Positions 25,345 through 36,245 are shown, counted from the stretch's first letter. The stretch is 64,000 nucleotides of DNA from an uncultured Agathobacter sp. (GCA_934358675.1 CAKRKX010000002.1:1-64000), one strand, 5' to 3'. Numbers and translations: made by a program. The notes: a model not told the origin generated them from the letters alone.

Positions 25345-26874
25345 ATGGATGCGTCAATGTTTATCGGTACATGGTGGTCACTGGTACCACCGCTTCTTGC
25401 AATCATACTTGCACTTGTGACGAAGGAAGTGTACAGTTCCCTTTTTATCGGAGTCGCAGTGGGTGCGCTGCTTTATACGGGATTTCATCCGTGGAATGCG
25501 TTTACCGCATTGTTTGATATCATGAAAAGCAGTATGAATTTAAATATTCTTATTTTTGATGTGCTGCTTGGAATGATCATTGTGCTTATGTCAAGGTCCG
25601 GCGGTTCGGCCGCATACGGTAAGTGGGCCGGAGATAAGATTAAGTCGAAAAAGAGTGCGATGCTTGCAACAACAGGACTTGGAATTTTGATCTTTGTGGA
25701 TGATTATTTTAACTGTCTGACGGTCGGCTCGGTTATGCGACCGGTTACGGACCGTTACAAGGTATCCCGTGCAAAGCTGGCATATATTATCGATGCGACT
25801 GCGGCGCCGGTGTGCATTATCGCACCGATTTCCAGCTGGGCTGCGGCTGTCAATTCCTATGTGCCGGAGGATGCCGGAATCTCGGGATTCCAGTTGTTCC
25901 TGCGCACGATTCCGTACAACTTATATGCTATTTTAACTTTGGTCATGGTGTTCTATGTGATCGTGGCGAATTTTGATTTCGGTTTAATGAAGAAGCATGA
26001 GGATAATGCGGCAAAAGGCGATCTCTTTACCTCCGGAGGAGAAGAGTTTGAGCAGATAAAAGAGGAAGAAGTTTCCTCAAAAGGCAAGGTGATTGACCTT
26101 GTTCTTCCGGTTGCGGTACTGATCGTATCGGCGATCGGTGCAATGATCTACACCGGCTATCTGGATGGTGCCGACAATATTGTCAGTGCGTTTGCAGGAT
26201 GTGATGCCGAGACGAGTCTGATCTTCGCAACGATGGTTACGGTTTTTGTTACTTTATTCTTATATCTGCCTCGTAAGGTAATTACGTTCAAGGATTTTAT
26301 GGGCAGTTTCGTAGAGGGCTTTAAGCTGATGATCCCGGCGATCGGAATACTGATCTTTGCCTGGACGTTAAAAGGCATGGGTGATGCTTTGGAAATCGGC
26401 ACATTTGTTGAGAATGCAGTCGGAGCAAGCGCTTCGGCAAGTTTGCTGCTTCCGGCAATCCTGTTCCTTGTAGCGATATTCCTTGCTTTTTCGACTGGAA
26501 CAAGCTGGGGAACGTTTGCAATCCTTGTACCGATCGCGACAGCAATGTTCCCTGGAACAGACAAGCTTGAGATGATGATCATCTCCGTATCGGCAGTTCT
26601 TGCAGGAGCGGTATGCGGCGATCATGTATCTCCGATTTCTGATACGACGGTTATGTCTTCTGCAGGAGCGCAGAGTAACCATATCAACCATGTGACGACA
26701 CAGATGCAGTACGCGGCAGTGGTTGCGATCGTTTGTTTTGTCGGCTATATTATCGCTGGTGTGTCACAGAGCTGGTGGATCGCGCTGGGCAGCAGTCTTG
26801 TGATCCTGCTTGTTGTGCTGACCGTGATGAAGCGCATGTTTGCTGCACGTGAGAAAAAGCGTGTGGCTGCGTAA
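25345..26874 (+). CDS. NhaC-family Na+/H+ antiporter-like transporter
   Basis: A roughly 509-residue, 11-12-helix transporter of the NhaC/ArsB-like fold. The V-D-D-Y-F-N-C-L-T-V-G-S segment and the C-terminal C-G-D-H-V-S-P-I-S-D-T-T block are characteristic, with buried Asp and His residues. The family includes Na+/H+ and amino-acid or organic-acid antiporters, so the ion or substrate is uncertain. Three in-frame starts exist: ATG 25333 directly abuts GAGAGG and is unlikely, TTG 25339 has ideal spacing, and ATG 25345 is also possible. Confidence 0.88.
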   Translation: MDASMFIGTWWSLVPPLLAIILALVTKEVYSSLFIGVAVGALLYTGFHPWNAFTALFDIMKSSMNLNILIFDVLLGMIIVLMSRSGGSAAYGKWAGDKIKSKKSAMLATTGLGILIFVDDYFNCLTVGSVMRPVTDRYKVSRAKLAYIIDATAAPVCIIAPISSWAAAVNSYVPEDAGISGFQLFLRTIPYNLYAILTLVMVFYVIVANFDFGLMKKHEDNAAKGDLFTSGGEEFEQIKEEEVSSKGKVIDLVLPVAVLIVSAIGAMIYTGYLDGADNIVSAFAGCDAETSLIFATMVTVFVTLFLYLPRKVITFKDFMGSFVEGFKLMIPAIGILIFAWTLKGMGDALEIGTFVENAVGASASASLLLPAILFLVAIFLAFSTGTSWGTFAILVPIATAMFPGTDKLEMMIISVSAVLAGAVCGDHVSPISDTTVMSSAGAQSNHINHVTTQMQYAAVVAIVCFVGYIIAGVSQSWWIALGSSLVILLVVLTVMKRMFAAREKKRVAA

Positions 26875-26989
26875 TCCTATAGTGATAAAATGCAGAATCA
26901 AAAATGATGTGTTAAAGCTGTGAATGATGAAAGTTTGCATGTGGCAGTGATGCAAGCGCGGCAGTGGTATATTTTGGAGAAAAAACAAC

Positions 26990-27598
26990 ATGCATAAAAT
27001 AATAGACGTACCATATATCGATCAGAGTGTCGCGTACCCGACCGGATGCGAGAGTGTGTCGGCAACGATGCTTCTGCAATATCTTGGATATGAGATCACG
27101 GTGGATGAATTTATCCGCGACTATGTTCCGTGTGTGCCGATGCAGGAGCGGGATGGACAGTTGTACGGACCGGATCCGCGCAAGGCTTTTTGCGGAAGTC
27201 CGTACGATGCGGATTCGTTCGGATGCTATGCGCCGGTGATCTGTGAGGCGCTGCAGAAAGCGCTTGGGGATAAGTATACGGTTGTCGATGAGACCGGCAC
27301 ATCGATGCAGGAGCTGATCGAACGCTATATTGACCGGGATATGCCGGTCGTGTTCTGGGCGTGCATCGATATGAAGAAAGAGATCATCGGACCGCAGTGG
27401 AAGCTTTTCGACAGTGGCGAGATTTTCACATGGCGGTCGAACGAGCATTGTATGCTGCTCGTCGGATATGATGAGGAAGGATATTACTTTAATGATCCGT
27501 ACGATAATCACGGATTGATCCGTTATCCGAAGGATTTGGTTGAAAAGCGGCATAAGGCACAGTATGAGATGGCTTGTGGTATGAGGGACCGCTTGTAG
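26990..27598 (+). CDS. C39-like cysteine peptidase domain protein
   Basis: A 202-residue papain-like protein of the Peptidase_C39_2 group. The nucleophile is in Y-P-T-G-C-E-S-V-S-A-T (about residue 18) and the His in N-E-H-C-M-L-L-V-G-Y-D. The N-terminal I-D-V-P-Y-I-D-Q is typical. There is no signal peptide, so it is cytoplasmic or exported by an unusual route. It is not attached to an ABC exporter, so bacteriocin processing is unlikely. It may be co-transcribed with the antiporter gene, 115 bases upstream. Confidence 0.8.
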   Translation: MHKIIDVPYIDQSVAYPTGCESVSATMLLQYLGYEITVDEFIRDYVPCVPMQERDGQLYGPDPRKAFCGSPYDADSFGCYAPVICEALQKALGDKYTVVDETGTSMQELIERYIDRDMPVVFWACIDMKKEIIGPQWKLFDSGEIFTWRSNEHCMLLVGYDEEGYYFNDPYDNHGLIRYPKDLVEKRHKAQYEMACGMRDRL

Positions 27599-27636
27599 GC
27601 GATAAAAACATATATCCGTTTCGTAAATAAATTTGT

Positions 27637-27664
27637 GGGGCAGCGCAGGCTGCCCCTTATTTTA
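27637..27664. terminator. Bidirectional terminator
   Basis: GGGGCAGC (27637-27644) pairs with GCTGCCCC (27649-27656). It lies between convergent genes; TTATTTTA follows on the plus strand. Confidence 0.75.
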
Positions 27665-28513
27665 GATAGTTCCGGAAATCGTGAGGGTGGTGACTCCCGG
27701 ATCGGTGCTGATCGTACCGGTTGCCGGATCTGTGATAAAGGTTGCGGCCGGCACGGTGATACGTCCGGCGACCGTTGCAAATTCGCCGGTTGTTTCATCG
27801 TAGGTATAGTCGGTATTCAGTACAAGCGCTGTGCCGTTCAGCGTTGCAGTCAGGTTGGACAGGCGAGGCGTGAAAGTATCAGTGACAACAATTCCGGCTG
27901 CGGCATCGGCAGCAGTATTACCGGAGTTCTGAATCTGGAATGTGTAGGTCAGGGTTCCGTTTTCAGTAACCGGGACCGGGCTGACTGACTTGGTGATTGC
28001 AAGAATTGGAGCGGCGACAACACCGACGGTTTCTTCTGCGGTGATGGCAGTGATTCCTCCGCCCTCCGCAGTGACGATATTTGTGATTGCTGATTCACTT
28101 TGCAGAGGCGCAAACGCATTTGTCTGTGTTTCATAGGCAATGATCGCATTGCCTCCGGCAGGAACATTGATTCCTGTAATGGAGAGCGGCGGTCCTGCGG
28201 TAACGGTTGGTGTGGTCTGCAAAACTCCATTTACATAATATTTTACAGAGCCAGCAAGATAGTTAAGAGGAGTCAGCGTGGCTGTCCCGGAAGCGTAAGC
28301 TCCAAGGTTGTCGGTCAGAGTAAGACCGTTTATCGGGAGTGTGCCTGAATTCAGAATGCTGATGACATAGGTGATAGGTCCGTTTGGATCATATTGGTCC
28401 CGTACAGCAGTCTTGGTCATGGAAAGTACTTCAAGAATTTCTCCTACAGCAATGTTTGAATTTGTTACGGAATTGCCGTAACGCAATTGAGCCTGATTTG
28501 TAAATCTTGGCAT
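27662..28513 (-). CDS. DUF11-repeat protein without signal peptide
   Basis: A 283-residue protein with two DUF11-type beta-sandwich repeats. The first runs about 30-160 (T-K-T-A-V-R-D...I-T-Y-V-I-S-I-L-N-S-G) and the second from about 170 (I-T-K-S-V-S-P-V...L-T-Y-T-F-Q-I-Q-N-S-G-N-T). The N-terminus M-P-R-F-T-N-Q-A-Q-L-R-Y-G lacks a signal sequence. The composition is rich in Thr, Ala and Ile and poor in Cys, as in surface or spore-coat proteins. An outer-coat location is only a guess, from the missing signal and the spore-former context. AAGGAGG precedes the ATG. Confidence 0.78.
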   Translation of the reverse strand: MPRFTNQAQLRYGNSVTNSNIAVGEILEVLSMTKTAVRDQYDPNGPITYVISILNSGTLPINGLTLTDNLGAYASGTATLTPLNYLAGSVKYYVNGVLQTTPTVTAGPPLSITGINVPAGGNAIIAYETQTNAFAPLQSESAITNIVTAEGGGITAITAEETVGVVAAPILAITKSVSPVPVTENGTLTYTFQIQNSGNTAADAAAGIVVTDTFTPRLSNLTATLNGTALVLNTDYTYDETTGEFATVAGRITVPAATFITDPATGTISTDPGVTTLTISGTI

Positions 28514-28640
28514 AATTTTTTCCTCCTTTTCATATATGCGGGTACACTATAAGATATGCATGAAATTTCTTAAGTGATATTAAGAAATTCTTTAACAAAA
28601 CTTGATGGTATTCCGGGAGCGTTTCTTGTATGATGAACAT

Positions 28641-28703
28641 AGATGGTTAGAGGAAAACCACCGAACCATCTGACCGACAGAAGATAAGTATCATTTCGGT
28701 CAG
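28641..28703 (+). promoter_or_regulatory. Two consecutive leader hairpins before the deacetylase gene
   Basis: AGATGGTT (28641-28648) pairs with AACCATCT (28664-28671). CTGACCGA (28670-28677) pairs with TCGGTCAG (28696-28703). The two stems share two bases, so they may compete. A TATGAT -10-like box lies at 28629-28634. I do not recognise a known riboswitch class. Confidence 0.4.
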
Positions 28704-28733
28704 GCAAAACAGAGGTGGAACAGGGGGATACGT

Positions 28734-29897
28734 ATGAGAAAAATCATGCAGGGATTGGTTATGGTATTGGTATTGACACTGATCAGTCCGCTTGAAACGG
28801 TCAGCAGTGCGGCTTCGGAGACGGTCCGTGCTGCCGAAGCGGGAGGAGAGAATCACACAGATCCGGTGATTCCGGATATCGAAGATTCCAATCGTGAAAA
28901 TACGGACACAGAAATGCCGGATAACGAGAATCAGGACGCGGATGAGCCGGATACAGAGGAACCACAGCCGGTATTGCAGGGACTGATTCGTGATGAGGAC
29001 GGTAATTTGTTTTACTATAAGGATGGCGTTAAACTTAAAAATACATGGAAGACCGTAAATGGAAGTAAGTATTATTTCGGCAAAAGCGGGAAAGCCTATG
29101 TGGGAAAACGAAAAGTCGGCAAGGCAACCTATTATTTTGCAGACAACGGAAAACGCAAGACCGGTTGGCGCATGATCAATGGAAAAAAATATTATTTCTC
29201 TCCGAAAAGCGGTAAAATGATAACCGGAAAGAAAACCATTTCCCATTATTTATGTTATTTCAGCGAAAAAGGCGTTTTGACACGTAAGATTGATAAAAAT
29301 AAGAAAATGGTGGCTTTGACCTATGATGACGGACCATCCATCTACACGCCGGGTGTTTTAAAGACATTGCAGGAAAATAATGCGGTGGCAACGTTTTTTG
29401 TGGTCGGAAACCGTGTGCCGACGTATTCTGATACGGTAAAGAAAGCGTATGATATGGGATGCGAGATCGGAAACCATACTTATGAACATAAATGTCTGAC
29501 AACGATCAGTGAGTCGGAGGTTAAGCGGCAGGTCAGCAAAACCAATGAAAATGTAAAGAAAGTGACGGGACAGGCGCCGGTGATCATGCGTCCGACCGGT
29601 GGGGCGACCAACACGAACGTTAAGCAGTGGGTGGGAATACCGTCGATCATCTGGTCGATCGATACACTTGACTGGAAAACGCGCAACGCGGACAGCACGA
29701 AGCGGGCGGTGCTCGATCATGTGAAGGACGGCGATATTGTGCTGATGCATGACCTCTACAGTGCTACGGCGAGCGCATCGGAGACGATCATTCCGGAACT
29801 CGTGAAGAGAGGATATCAGCTTGTGACCGTCAGTGAGCTCGCAGAGTGCAGAGGCGGTATGCAGGAGACGGGAGCGTATTACAGTTTCAGAAAGTAA
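28734..29897 (+). CDS. Secreted polysaccharide deacetylase with cell-wall-binding repeats
   Basis: A 387-residue exported enzyme: signal peptide (1-~27), an acidic Asp/Glu/Asn-rich linker (about 35-80), three to four choline-binding-type repeats with aromatic Y-Y-F motifs (about 85-180), then a NodB domain. NodB motifs are T-Y-D-D-G-P-S, H-T-Y-E-H, R-P-T-G-G (variant of RPPYG), I-D-T-L-D-W and L-M-H-D. It probably removes acetyl groups from peptidoglycan or another surface glycan, and so may affect lysozyme resistance. A structured leader precedes it and a terminator follows. Confidence 0.9.
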   Translation: MRKIMQGLVMVLVLTLISPLETVSSAASETVRAAEAGGENHTDPVIPDIEDSNRENTDTEMPDNENQDADEPDTEEPQPVLQGLIRDEDGNLFYYKDGVKLKNTWKTVNGSKYYFGKSGKAYVGKRKVGKATYYFADNGKRKTGWRMINGKKYYFSPKSGKMITGKKTISHYLCYFSEKGVLTRKIDKNKKMVALTYDDGPSIYTPGVLKTLQENNAVATFFVVGNRVPTYSDTVKKAYDMGCEIGNHTYEHKCLTTISESEVKRQVSKTNENVKKVTGQAPVIMRPTGGATNTNVKQWVGIPSIIWSIDTLDWKTRNADSTKRAVLDHVKDGDIVLMHDLYSATASASETIIPELVKRGYQLVTVSELAECRGGMQETGAYYSFRK

Positions 29898-29904
29898 AAA
29901 TGAG

Positions 29905-29943
29905 GTACAGAACAAAAGTTCGATTTTGTTCTGTACTTTTTTT
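29905..29943 (+). terminator. Terminator of the deacetylase gene
   Basis: GTACAGAACAAAA (29905-29917) pairs with TTTTGTTCTGTAC (29924-29936), a perfect 13-bp stem with a T7 tail. Confidence 0.9.
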
Positions 29944-29951
29944 ATATAGTT

Positions 29952-29960
29952 TGCTATAAT
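29952..29960 (+). promoter_or_regulatory. Extended -10 promoter of uvrB
   Basis: TGCTATAAT is an extended -10 (TGnTATAAT) with a weak -35 (TGTACT at 29932-29937, 17-base spacing). No LexA-like GAAC-N4-GTTC box was found next to it. Confidence 0.6.
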
Positions 29961-30037
29961 CAAGAAATCAAGTGAGTAGATCAGAACATAATTACACAGA
30001 TTAGATAGATACAGGATTCTTGTATAGGAGAGTACAG

Positions 30038-32020
30038 ATGGATCATTTTAAGCTGGTATCCAAATATAAGCCGACCGGCGACCAGCCGCAGGCAATCGAA
30101 CAATTGGTAAAAGGATTTCAGGAAGGCAATCAGTTCGAGACACTTCTCGGAGTGACCGGTTCCGGTAAGACATTTACGATGGCAAATGTCATTCAGGCAC
30201 TGAATAAGCCGACTCTGATCATTTCGCATAATAAAACACTTGCCGGGCAGTTGTACGGAGAGATGAAAGAATTTTTCCCGGAAAATGCGGTAGAATACTT
30301 TGTATCCTACTACGACTATTATCAGCCGGAGGCTTATGTGCCACAGTCGGATACTTATATTGCGAAGGATTCGGCGGTCAATGATGAGATTGATAAGCTG
30401 CGGCTTTCGGCGACGGCGGCTTTGGCGGAGCGCAAGGATGTGATCATTGTGGCATCCGTTTCCTGCATATACGGAATCGGTAGCCCGGATGATTATATGA
30501 ATATGATGGTTTCACTGCGACCGGGCATGGAGATTGACCGTGATGATGTGATCAAGGGGCTCATTGATATGCAGTATACGCGCAATGAGATGGATTTTAA
30601 GCGAGGAACGTTCCGTGTACACGGAGACGTCCTTGAGATTTTCCCGGCATACAATACGGATACGGCGATCCGTGTGGAATTCTTCGGCGATGAAATCGAC
30701 CGTATTACGGAAGTGGACGTGCTGACAGGAGAAATCAAGAGTATCGTCAAGCATGCAGCAGTCTTTCCGGCTTCCCATTATGTTGTGCCGCAGGAGAAGA
30801 TGAACGCGGCGTGTGACCGCATCGAGGCGGAACTTGAGGAGCGCGTAAAGTATTTTAAGAGTGAAGATAAATTATTGGAAGCGCAGCGTATCGCGGAGCG
30901 CACCAATTTTGACATAGAGATGATGAAGGAGACGGGATTCTGCAGCGGTATCGAGAATTACTCGAGACACCTTGCCGGACGTGCGGAGGGAGAGATGCCG
31001 GAGACACTGATCGACTATTTCCCGGATGACTTTCTGATCATTGTGGATGAGTCACATATTTCGATTCCGCAGATTCGTGGAATGTATGCGGGAGACCGTT
31101 CACGGAAAACAACACTGGTGGATTACGGCTTTCGTCTGCCGTCCGCTTTGGACAACCGACCGCTCAATTTTGAAGAATTTGAGAGCAAGATTGATCAGAT
31201 GCTTTTTGTTTCTGCTACACCGAATGTGTATGAGCAGGAGCATGAACTGATGCGCGTGGAGCAGATTATCCGACCGACGGGACTTCTTGATCCGGAGATT
31301 TCGGTCCGACCGGTTGAGGGACAGATTGATGATCTCATCGGTGAAGTAAATAAGGAGACGGCAAACCACCATAAAGTATTGATTACGACACTGACGAAGC
31401 GCATGGCGGAAGATCTGACACAGTATATGAGTGAGATTGGCATCCGTGTGAAGTATCTGCATTCTGATATCGATACATTGGAGCGTGCGGAGATTATTCG
31501 TGATCTGCGACTGGATGTATTTGATGTGCTGGTTGGTATCAATCTGCTGCGAGAGGGTCTTGATATTCCGGAGATCACACTTGTCGCAATTCTGGATGCG
31601 GATAAGGAAGGCTTCCTTCGTTCCGAAACCTCGTTGATTCAGACAATCGGACGAGCCGCACGTAACAGTGAGGGACATGTTATTATGTATGCGGATAAGA
31701 TTACGGACTCGATGCGTGTTGCCATCGATGAGACGGAGCGGCGCCGCAAGATCCAGCAGGAATACAATGAGGAACATGGAATTACACCGACGACGATCCA
31801 GAAGTCGGTGCGCGATCTGATCGCGATCTCGAAGAAGGTTGCGGCGGAGGAGATGGAATTTACGAAAGATCCGGAGTCCATGAGCCGCAAGGAACTCGAG
31901 AAGCTGATCGCCGACATTCAGAAGAAGATGCAGAAAGCCGCAACGGAACTCAATTTCGAGGCGGCGGCAGAATACAGAGACAAGATGATCACGCTCAAGA
32001 ACATGTTGCGTGATCTATAA
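30038..32020 (+). CDS. uvrB: UvrABC system protein B
   Basis: A 660-residue DNA-damage helicase-like subunit that receives damage from UvrA and recruits UvrC. Walker A is G-V-T-G-S-G-K-T (about 38-45), and the beta-hairpin tyrosines are in [17 protein letters not shown] is the DEAD-type box, and the C-terminal UVR motif (A-A-E-Y-R-D-K-M) is present. The start is ATG 30038 behind ATAGGAGAG. An in-frame TTG at 30020 is rejected because it precedes that site. uvrA follows 208 bases later. Confidence 0.97.
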   Translation: MDHFKLVSKYKPTGDQPQAIEQLVKGFQEGNQFETLLGVTGSGKTFTMANVIQALNKPTLIISHNKTLAGQLYGEMKEFFPENAVEYFVSYYDYYQPEAYVPQSDTYIAKDSAVNDEIDKLRLSATAALAERKDVIIVASVSCIYGIGSPDDYMNMMVSLRPGMEIDRDDVIKGLIDMQYTRNEMDFKRGTFRVHGDVLEIFPAYNTDTAIRVEFFGDEIDRITEVDVLTGEIKSIVKHAAVFPASHYVVPQEKMNAACDRIEAELEERVKYFKSEDKLLEAQRIAERTNFDIEMMKETGFCSGIENYSRHLAGRAEGEMPETLIDYFPDDFLIIVDESHISIPQIRGMYAGDRSRKTTLVDYGFRLPSALDNRPLNFEEFESKIDQMLFVSATPNVYEQEHELMRVEQIIRPTGLLDPEISVRPVEGQIDDLIGEVNKETANHHKVLITTLTKRMAEDLTQYMSEIGIRVKYLHSDIDTLERAEIIRDLRLDVFDVLVGINLLREGLDIPEITLVAILDADKEGFLRSETSLIQTIGRAARNSEGHVIMYADKITDSMRVAIDETERRRKIQQEYNEEHGITPTTIQKSVRDLIAISKKVAAEEMEFTKDPESMSRKELEKLIADIQKKMQKAATELNFEAAAEYRDKMITLKNMLRDL

Positions 32021-32100
32021 GAGCAACTATTCAGGTTAAATCATAAACAGATACAAAATCGTTGTGCTTGCACATAAAAGCGTATATCTGGTCTATGTTT

Positions 32101-32120
32101 GCAACTCTGAATAGAGTTGC
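32101..32120 (+). repeat. Hairpin in the uvrB-uvrA gap
   Basis: GCAACTCT and AGAGTTGC form a perfect 8-bp stem with a GAAT loop. No T-run follows, so it is not a standard terminator. The core GTTGC recurs several times over the next 50 bases. Confidence 0.4.
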
Positions 32121-32228
32121 CGCCACGCAACATAAGCAAAATAGGGAGCAACAAAGTTGCGACAGGTATCAGAGATGCCTGATTTTGCGTATGATGCGGG
32201 TGGATTCGCAGAGGAAAGGAACAAGAAA

Positions 32229-35078
32229 ATGGCTAAAAAACAAAGAAAATATATTAAGATCCGGGGTGCGAGCGAGCACAACTTAAAGTGCATTGATATT
32301 GATATCCCCAGAGACGAATTTGTCGTGTTGACCGGTCTGTCAGGCTCGGGTAAATCTTCCCTTGCCTTTGACACAATCTATGCGGAGGGACAGCGCCGCT
32401 ATATGGAATCCCTTTCTTCCTATGCAAGACAGTTCCTGGGACAGATGGAGAAGCCGAATGTGGAATCCATCGAGGGACTTCCACCTGCAATCTCGATCGA
32501 TCAGAAATCAACGAACCGTAACCCGCGATCCACGGTCGGAACCGTGACGGAGATCTATGATTATTTCCGTCTGCTCTATGCGCGAATCGGAATCCCGCAC
32601 TGTCCGAAGTGTGGACGTGCGATCGAGAAGCAGACCATCGATCAGATGGTGGATGCAGTTATGAAGCTGCCGGAGCGCACAAGAATTCAGGTTCTTGCAC
32701 CGGTTGTCAGAGGTCGTAAGGGTGAGCATCAGAAGTTATTTGAGAAAGCAAAGAAGAGCGGCTATGTCCGTGTGATTGTGGACGGCAATATGTACGATCT
32801 GTCGGAGGAGATTCCGATGGACAAGAATATTAAACATAATATTGATATTGTGGTCGACCGACTTGTGATCAAGCCGGGGATTGAGAAACGACTGACGGAT
32901 TCTCTGGAGAATGTGTTTGAACTGTCGGAAGGAAATGCGATCGTTGATGTGGTTGACGGAGAGCCGATGAATTTCTCGCAGAACTTTGCGTGTCCGGACT
33001 GTGGAATCAGTGTGGATGAGGTGGAACCGAGAAGTTTTTCGTTCAACAATCCGTTTGGTGCCTGCCCGGTATGCTACGGACTCGGCTACAAGATGGAATT
33101 TGACGAGAAACTGATGATTCCGGATCAGAATCTTTCCATCTCGGAAGGTGCGATTCAGGTGATGGGATGGCAGTCCTGCACGGATCCGTCCAGTTACACA
33201 TACGCAACGCTTCGTGCATTGTCGGAAGGATATGGCTTTTCTCTCGATACACCGTACAAGGATCTGCCCGATGATATCCGTCATATGCTGATCCACGGGG
33301 GAGACGGACGCGTGCTGAAAGTTCATTACAAGGGACAGCGAGGCGAGGGCGTGTACGATCTGAACTGGGAAGGACTGATCCACAATGTGGAGCGCCGGTA
33401 CCGTGAGACCGGATCGGATACGATGAAGCAGGAGTATGAGCAGTTCATGCGAATTACGCCTTGTGCGGAATGTCATGGACAGAGATTAAAGAAGAGTTCA
33501 CTGGCGGTTACCGTCTGTGATAAGAATATTTATGAGATGACCGATATGTCGGTCAAGGATCTGGTCAGGTTTCTGGATGGTATGGAACTGACACAACAGC
33601 AGCATTTTATCGGAGATCAGATCTTAAAGGAGATCCGTTCGCGTGTCGGCTTCCTGCAGGAAGTCGGACTGGAGTATCTGACGCTGACGCGTGCGACCGG
33701 AACACTTTCCGGAGGAGAGGCGCAGCGAATCCGACTGGCAACACAGATCGGATCGGGTCTGGTTGGTGTTGCTTATATTCTCGATGAGCCGAGTATCGGA
33801 CTGCACCAGAGGGATAACGACAAGCTGCTTCGCGCACTGATGAATCTTAAGGATCTTGGCAATACGCTGATCGTTGTGGAACATGATGAGGATACGATGC
33901 GTGCAGCGGATTACATTGTGGATATCGGTCCGGCTGCGGGCGTGCACGGTGGAGAAGTGGTTGCCGCGGGTACAGCTGCAGAGATCATGAAGTGCAAGAA
34001 GTCCATTACTGGTGATTACCTGAGCGGAAGAAAGAAGATTCCGGTGCCTTCGGAGCGAAGAAAGCCAACCGGATATATTACGATCAAAGGCGCAAGAGAG
34101 AACAATCTGAAGAATATTGATGTGGATATCCCGCTTGGTATCATGACCTGTATTACCGGAGTGTCCGGTTCGGGCAAGAGTTCTCTGACGAATGAGATTC
34201 TGTACAAGCATCTGGCGCGAACGCTCAACCGTGCGCGCTGCGTTGCGGGCGAACACGATGATATTCTCGGACTTGAGCAATTGGACAAGATTATTGATAT
34301 CGACCAGTCTCCGATCGGACGTACGCCGCGATCCAATCCGGCGACATACACCGGTGTGTTTGATATGATCCGTGATCTGTTTGCTGCCACGGCGGATGCC
34401 AAGGCGCGCGGATACAAGAAAGGCAGATTCAGTTTCAATGTCAAAGGCGGACGATGTGAAGCCTGCAGCGGAGACGGAATTCTTAAGATTGAGATGCATT
34501 TCCTCCCGGATGTGTATGTGCCGTGTGAAGTCTGCGGTGGCAAGAGATACAACCGTGAGACGCTGGAAGTGAAGTACAAAGGAAAGAGCATCTACGATGT
34601 ATTGGATATGACGGTTGAGGAAGCATTGGAGTTCTTCAAGAATGTGCCGACGATTCACCGTAAGATCCAGACTCTTTATGATGTGGGATTATCCTATATT
34701 AAGCTGGGACAGCCGTCCACGGAACTTTCCGGAGGAGAGGCGCAGCGTATCAAGCTTGCAACAGAGTTAAGCAAACGTGGAACCGGCAAGACAATCTATG
34801 TGCTGGATGAGCCGACGACCGGACTGCATTTTGCGGATGTACACAAGCTGGTGGAGATCCTTCGAAAACTGTCGGACGGAGGCAACACGGTTGTTGTGAT
34901 CGAACACAATCTGGACGTCATTAAGACTGCGGACTATATCATTGATATGGGACCGGAAGGAGGAGACGGCGGCGGTACGGTGATTGCCAAAGGAACACCG
35001 GAAGAAGTGTGTCAGGTTCCGGAATCTTATACAGGCCAGTTCTTAAAACCATATTTAACTTCTGACGGTAAAAATTAG
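32229..35078 (+). CDS. uvrA: UvrABC system protein A
   Basis: A 949-residue ABC-type damage-recognition ATPase. Two nucleotide-binding sites: [11 protein letters not shown] (about 36-46) and [11 protein letters not shown] (about 648-658), each with an L-S-G-G-E-A-Q-R signature. Zinc modules are C-P-K-C-G, C-P-D-C-G / C-P-V-C and C-E-A-C / C-E-V-C-G. Length is normal. The frame is open from 32157, but GAGGAAAGGA before ATG 32229 and the family N-terminus ([10 protein letters not shown]) set the start. It works with uvrB just upstream. Confidence 0.97.
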   Translation: MAKKQRKYIKIRGASEHNLKCIDIDIPRDEFVVLTGLSGSGKSSLAFDTIYAEGQRRYMESLSSYARQFLGQMEKPNVESIEGLPPAISIDQKSTNRNPRSTVGTVTEIYDYFRLLYARIGIPHCPKCGRAIEKQTIDQMVDAVMKLPERTRIQVLAPVVRGRKGEHQKLFEKAKKSGYVRVIVDGNMYDLSEEIPMDKNIKHNIDIVVDRLVIKPGIEKRLTDSLENVFELSEGNAIVDVVDGEPMNFSQNFACPDCGISVDEVEPRSFSFNNPFGACPVCYGLGYKMEFDEKLMIPDQNLSISEGAIQVMGWQSCTDPSSYTYATLRALSEGYGFSLDTPYKDLPDDIRHMLIHGGDGRVLKVHYKGQRGEGVYDLNWEGLIHNVERRYRETGSDTMKQEYEQFMRITPCAECHGQRLKKSSLAVTVCDKNIYEMTDMSVKDLVRFLDGMELTQQQHFIGDQILKEIRSRVGFLQEVGLEYLTLTRATGTLSGGEAQRIRLATQIGSGLVGVAYILDEPSIGLHQRDNDKLLRALMNLKDLGNTLIVVEHDEDTMRAADYIVDIGPAAGVHGGEVVAAGTAAEIMKCKKSITGDYLSGRKKIPVPSERRKPTGYITIKGARENNLKNIDVDIPLGIMTCITGVSGSGKSSLTNEILYKHLARTLNRARCVAGEHDDILGLEQLDKIIDIDQSPIGRTPRSNPATYTGVFDMIRDLFAATADAKARGYKKGRFSFNVKGGRCEACSGDGILKIEMHFLPDVYVPCEVCGGKRYNRETLEVKYKGKSIYDVLDMTVEEALEFFKNVPTIHRKIQTLYDVGLSYIKLGQPSTELSGGEAQRIKLATELSKRGTGKTIYVLDEPTTGLHFADVHKLVEILRKLSDGGNTVVVIEHNLDVIKTADYIIDMGPEGGDGGGTVIAKGTPEEVCQVPESYTGQFLKPYLTSDGKN

Positions 35079-35114
35079 GATTTTATTAAGGATTCGATTA
35101 ATTGAAAAAAATGT

Positions 35115-35142
35115 TTGAAAAATGGAATTAATTGTATATAAT
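35115..35142 (+). promoter_or_regulatory. SigA promoter of mreB
   Basis: TTGAAA (35115-35120), 16 bases, TATAAT (35137-35142). Confidence 0.7.
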
Positions 35143-35240
35143 GTTACTGTATGCACAAAATATGATTAACTGCGGTTTTGCGCCTGCGCAGGACCAGGTT
35201 ACAGATAGATGACAGTAAGACAGAAAGGGGCATTTTTGGA

Positions 35241-36236
35241 ATGATCGGATCAGATATCGGAATTGATTTAGGTACCGCGAGTATTTTAGTATATATCAAA
35301 GGCAAGGGAGTTGTCTTAAAGGAGCCTTCTGTTGTAGCTTTCGACAGAGATACAAACAAGATTAAAGCAATCGGTGAGGAAGCGCGCCTGATGCTCGGAC
35401 GTACACCGGGCAATATCGTTGCGGTTCGTCCGCTTCGTCAGGGTGTTATTTCCGATTACACCGTTACCGAGAAGATGATCAAGTACTTTATTCAGAAAGC
35501 ACTTGGCAAGAAGAGTTTTCGTAAGCCGCGCATCAGCGTCTGTGTACCGAGCGGCGTTACTGAGGTAGAGAAGAAGGCCGTTGAGGATGCGACTTATCAG
35601 GCAGGTGCCCGCGAAGTAGAGATCATCGAGGAGCCGATCGCAGCTGCAATCGGAGCCGGAATTGATATTTCAAGACCTTGTGGAAATATGATCGTAGATA
35701 TCGGAGGAGGTACTTCGGATATCGCTGTGATCTCACTCGGCGGATCCGTTGTCAGCACATCGGTTAAGATCGCCGGTGATGATTTTGACGAGGCACTGGT
35801 TCGTTATATGCGTAAGAAACACAATCTTCTGATCGGTGAGCGTACCGCAGAGGATATCAAGATCAAGATCGGAACCTGTTACCCGCTTGCACAGAATGAG
35901 ACGATGGATGTGCGCGGACGTAACCTTGTAACCGGACTTCCGAGAACGATTACCGTAAGTTCCGAGGAGACTGAGGAGGCACTTCGTGAGCCGACATTAC
36001 AGATCGTGGAAGCAGTCCACTCTGTATTGGAGAAGACTCCGCCTGAACTGGCTGCCGACGTTGCGGATCGCGGAATCGTTCTGACCGGTGGTGGAGCATT
36101 GCTTCGCGGACTTGAGGAATTGATCGAGGAGAGAACCGGAATCAATACAATGACAGCAGAACATCCGATGACCTGCGTGGCGATCGGAACCGGAAAATAT
36201 GTAGAATTTCTTGCCGGCAAGAGAGACGACGATTAA
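35241..36236 (+). CDS. mreB: MreB/Mbl-family actin-like cell-shape protein
   Basis: A 331-residue actin-fold ATPase that forms membrane-associated filaments guiding lateral cell-wall synthesis. Phosphate-1 motif is D-I-G-I-D-L-G-T-A-S, and the I-V-D-I-G-G-G-T-S-D-I-A and G-I-V-L-T-G-G-G-A motifs are complete. The start is ATG 35241 after AAAGGGG; the frame is open from 35178, but that adds an atypical N-terminus. The next genes are two FlgF/FlgG-like genes, the same order as mbl-flhO-flhP in Bacillus subtilis, so this is best seen as the mbl orthologue by context. Confidence 0.93.
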   Translation: MIGSDIGIDLGTASILVYIKGKGVVLKEPSVVAFDRDTNKIKAIGEEARLMLGRTPGNIVAVRPLRQGVISDYTVTEKMIKYFIQKALGKKSFRKPRISVCVPSGVTEVEKKAVEDATYQAGAREVEIIEEPIAAAIGAGIDISRPCGNMIVDIGGGTSDIAVISLGGSVVSTSVKIAGDDFDEALVRYMRKKHNLLIGERTAEDIKIKIGTCYPLAQNETMDVRGRNLVTGLPRTITVSSEETEEALREPTLQIVEAVHSVLEKTPPELAADVADRGIVLTGGGALLRGLEELIEERTGINTMTAEHPMTCVAIGTGKYVEFLAGKRDDD

Positions 36237-36245
36237 TGGATGAGT

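Noticed and set aside
28535-28733. c-di-GMP riboswitch before the deacetylase gene
   Set aside because: Two hairpins are present but the conserved class-I and class-II core sequences are not.
29944-32228. LexA/SOS boxes at uvrB and uvrA
   Set aside because: No GAAC-N4-GTTC-like palindrome close to either promoter region.
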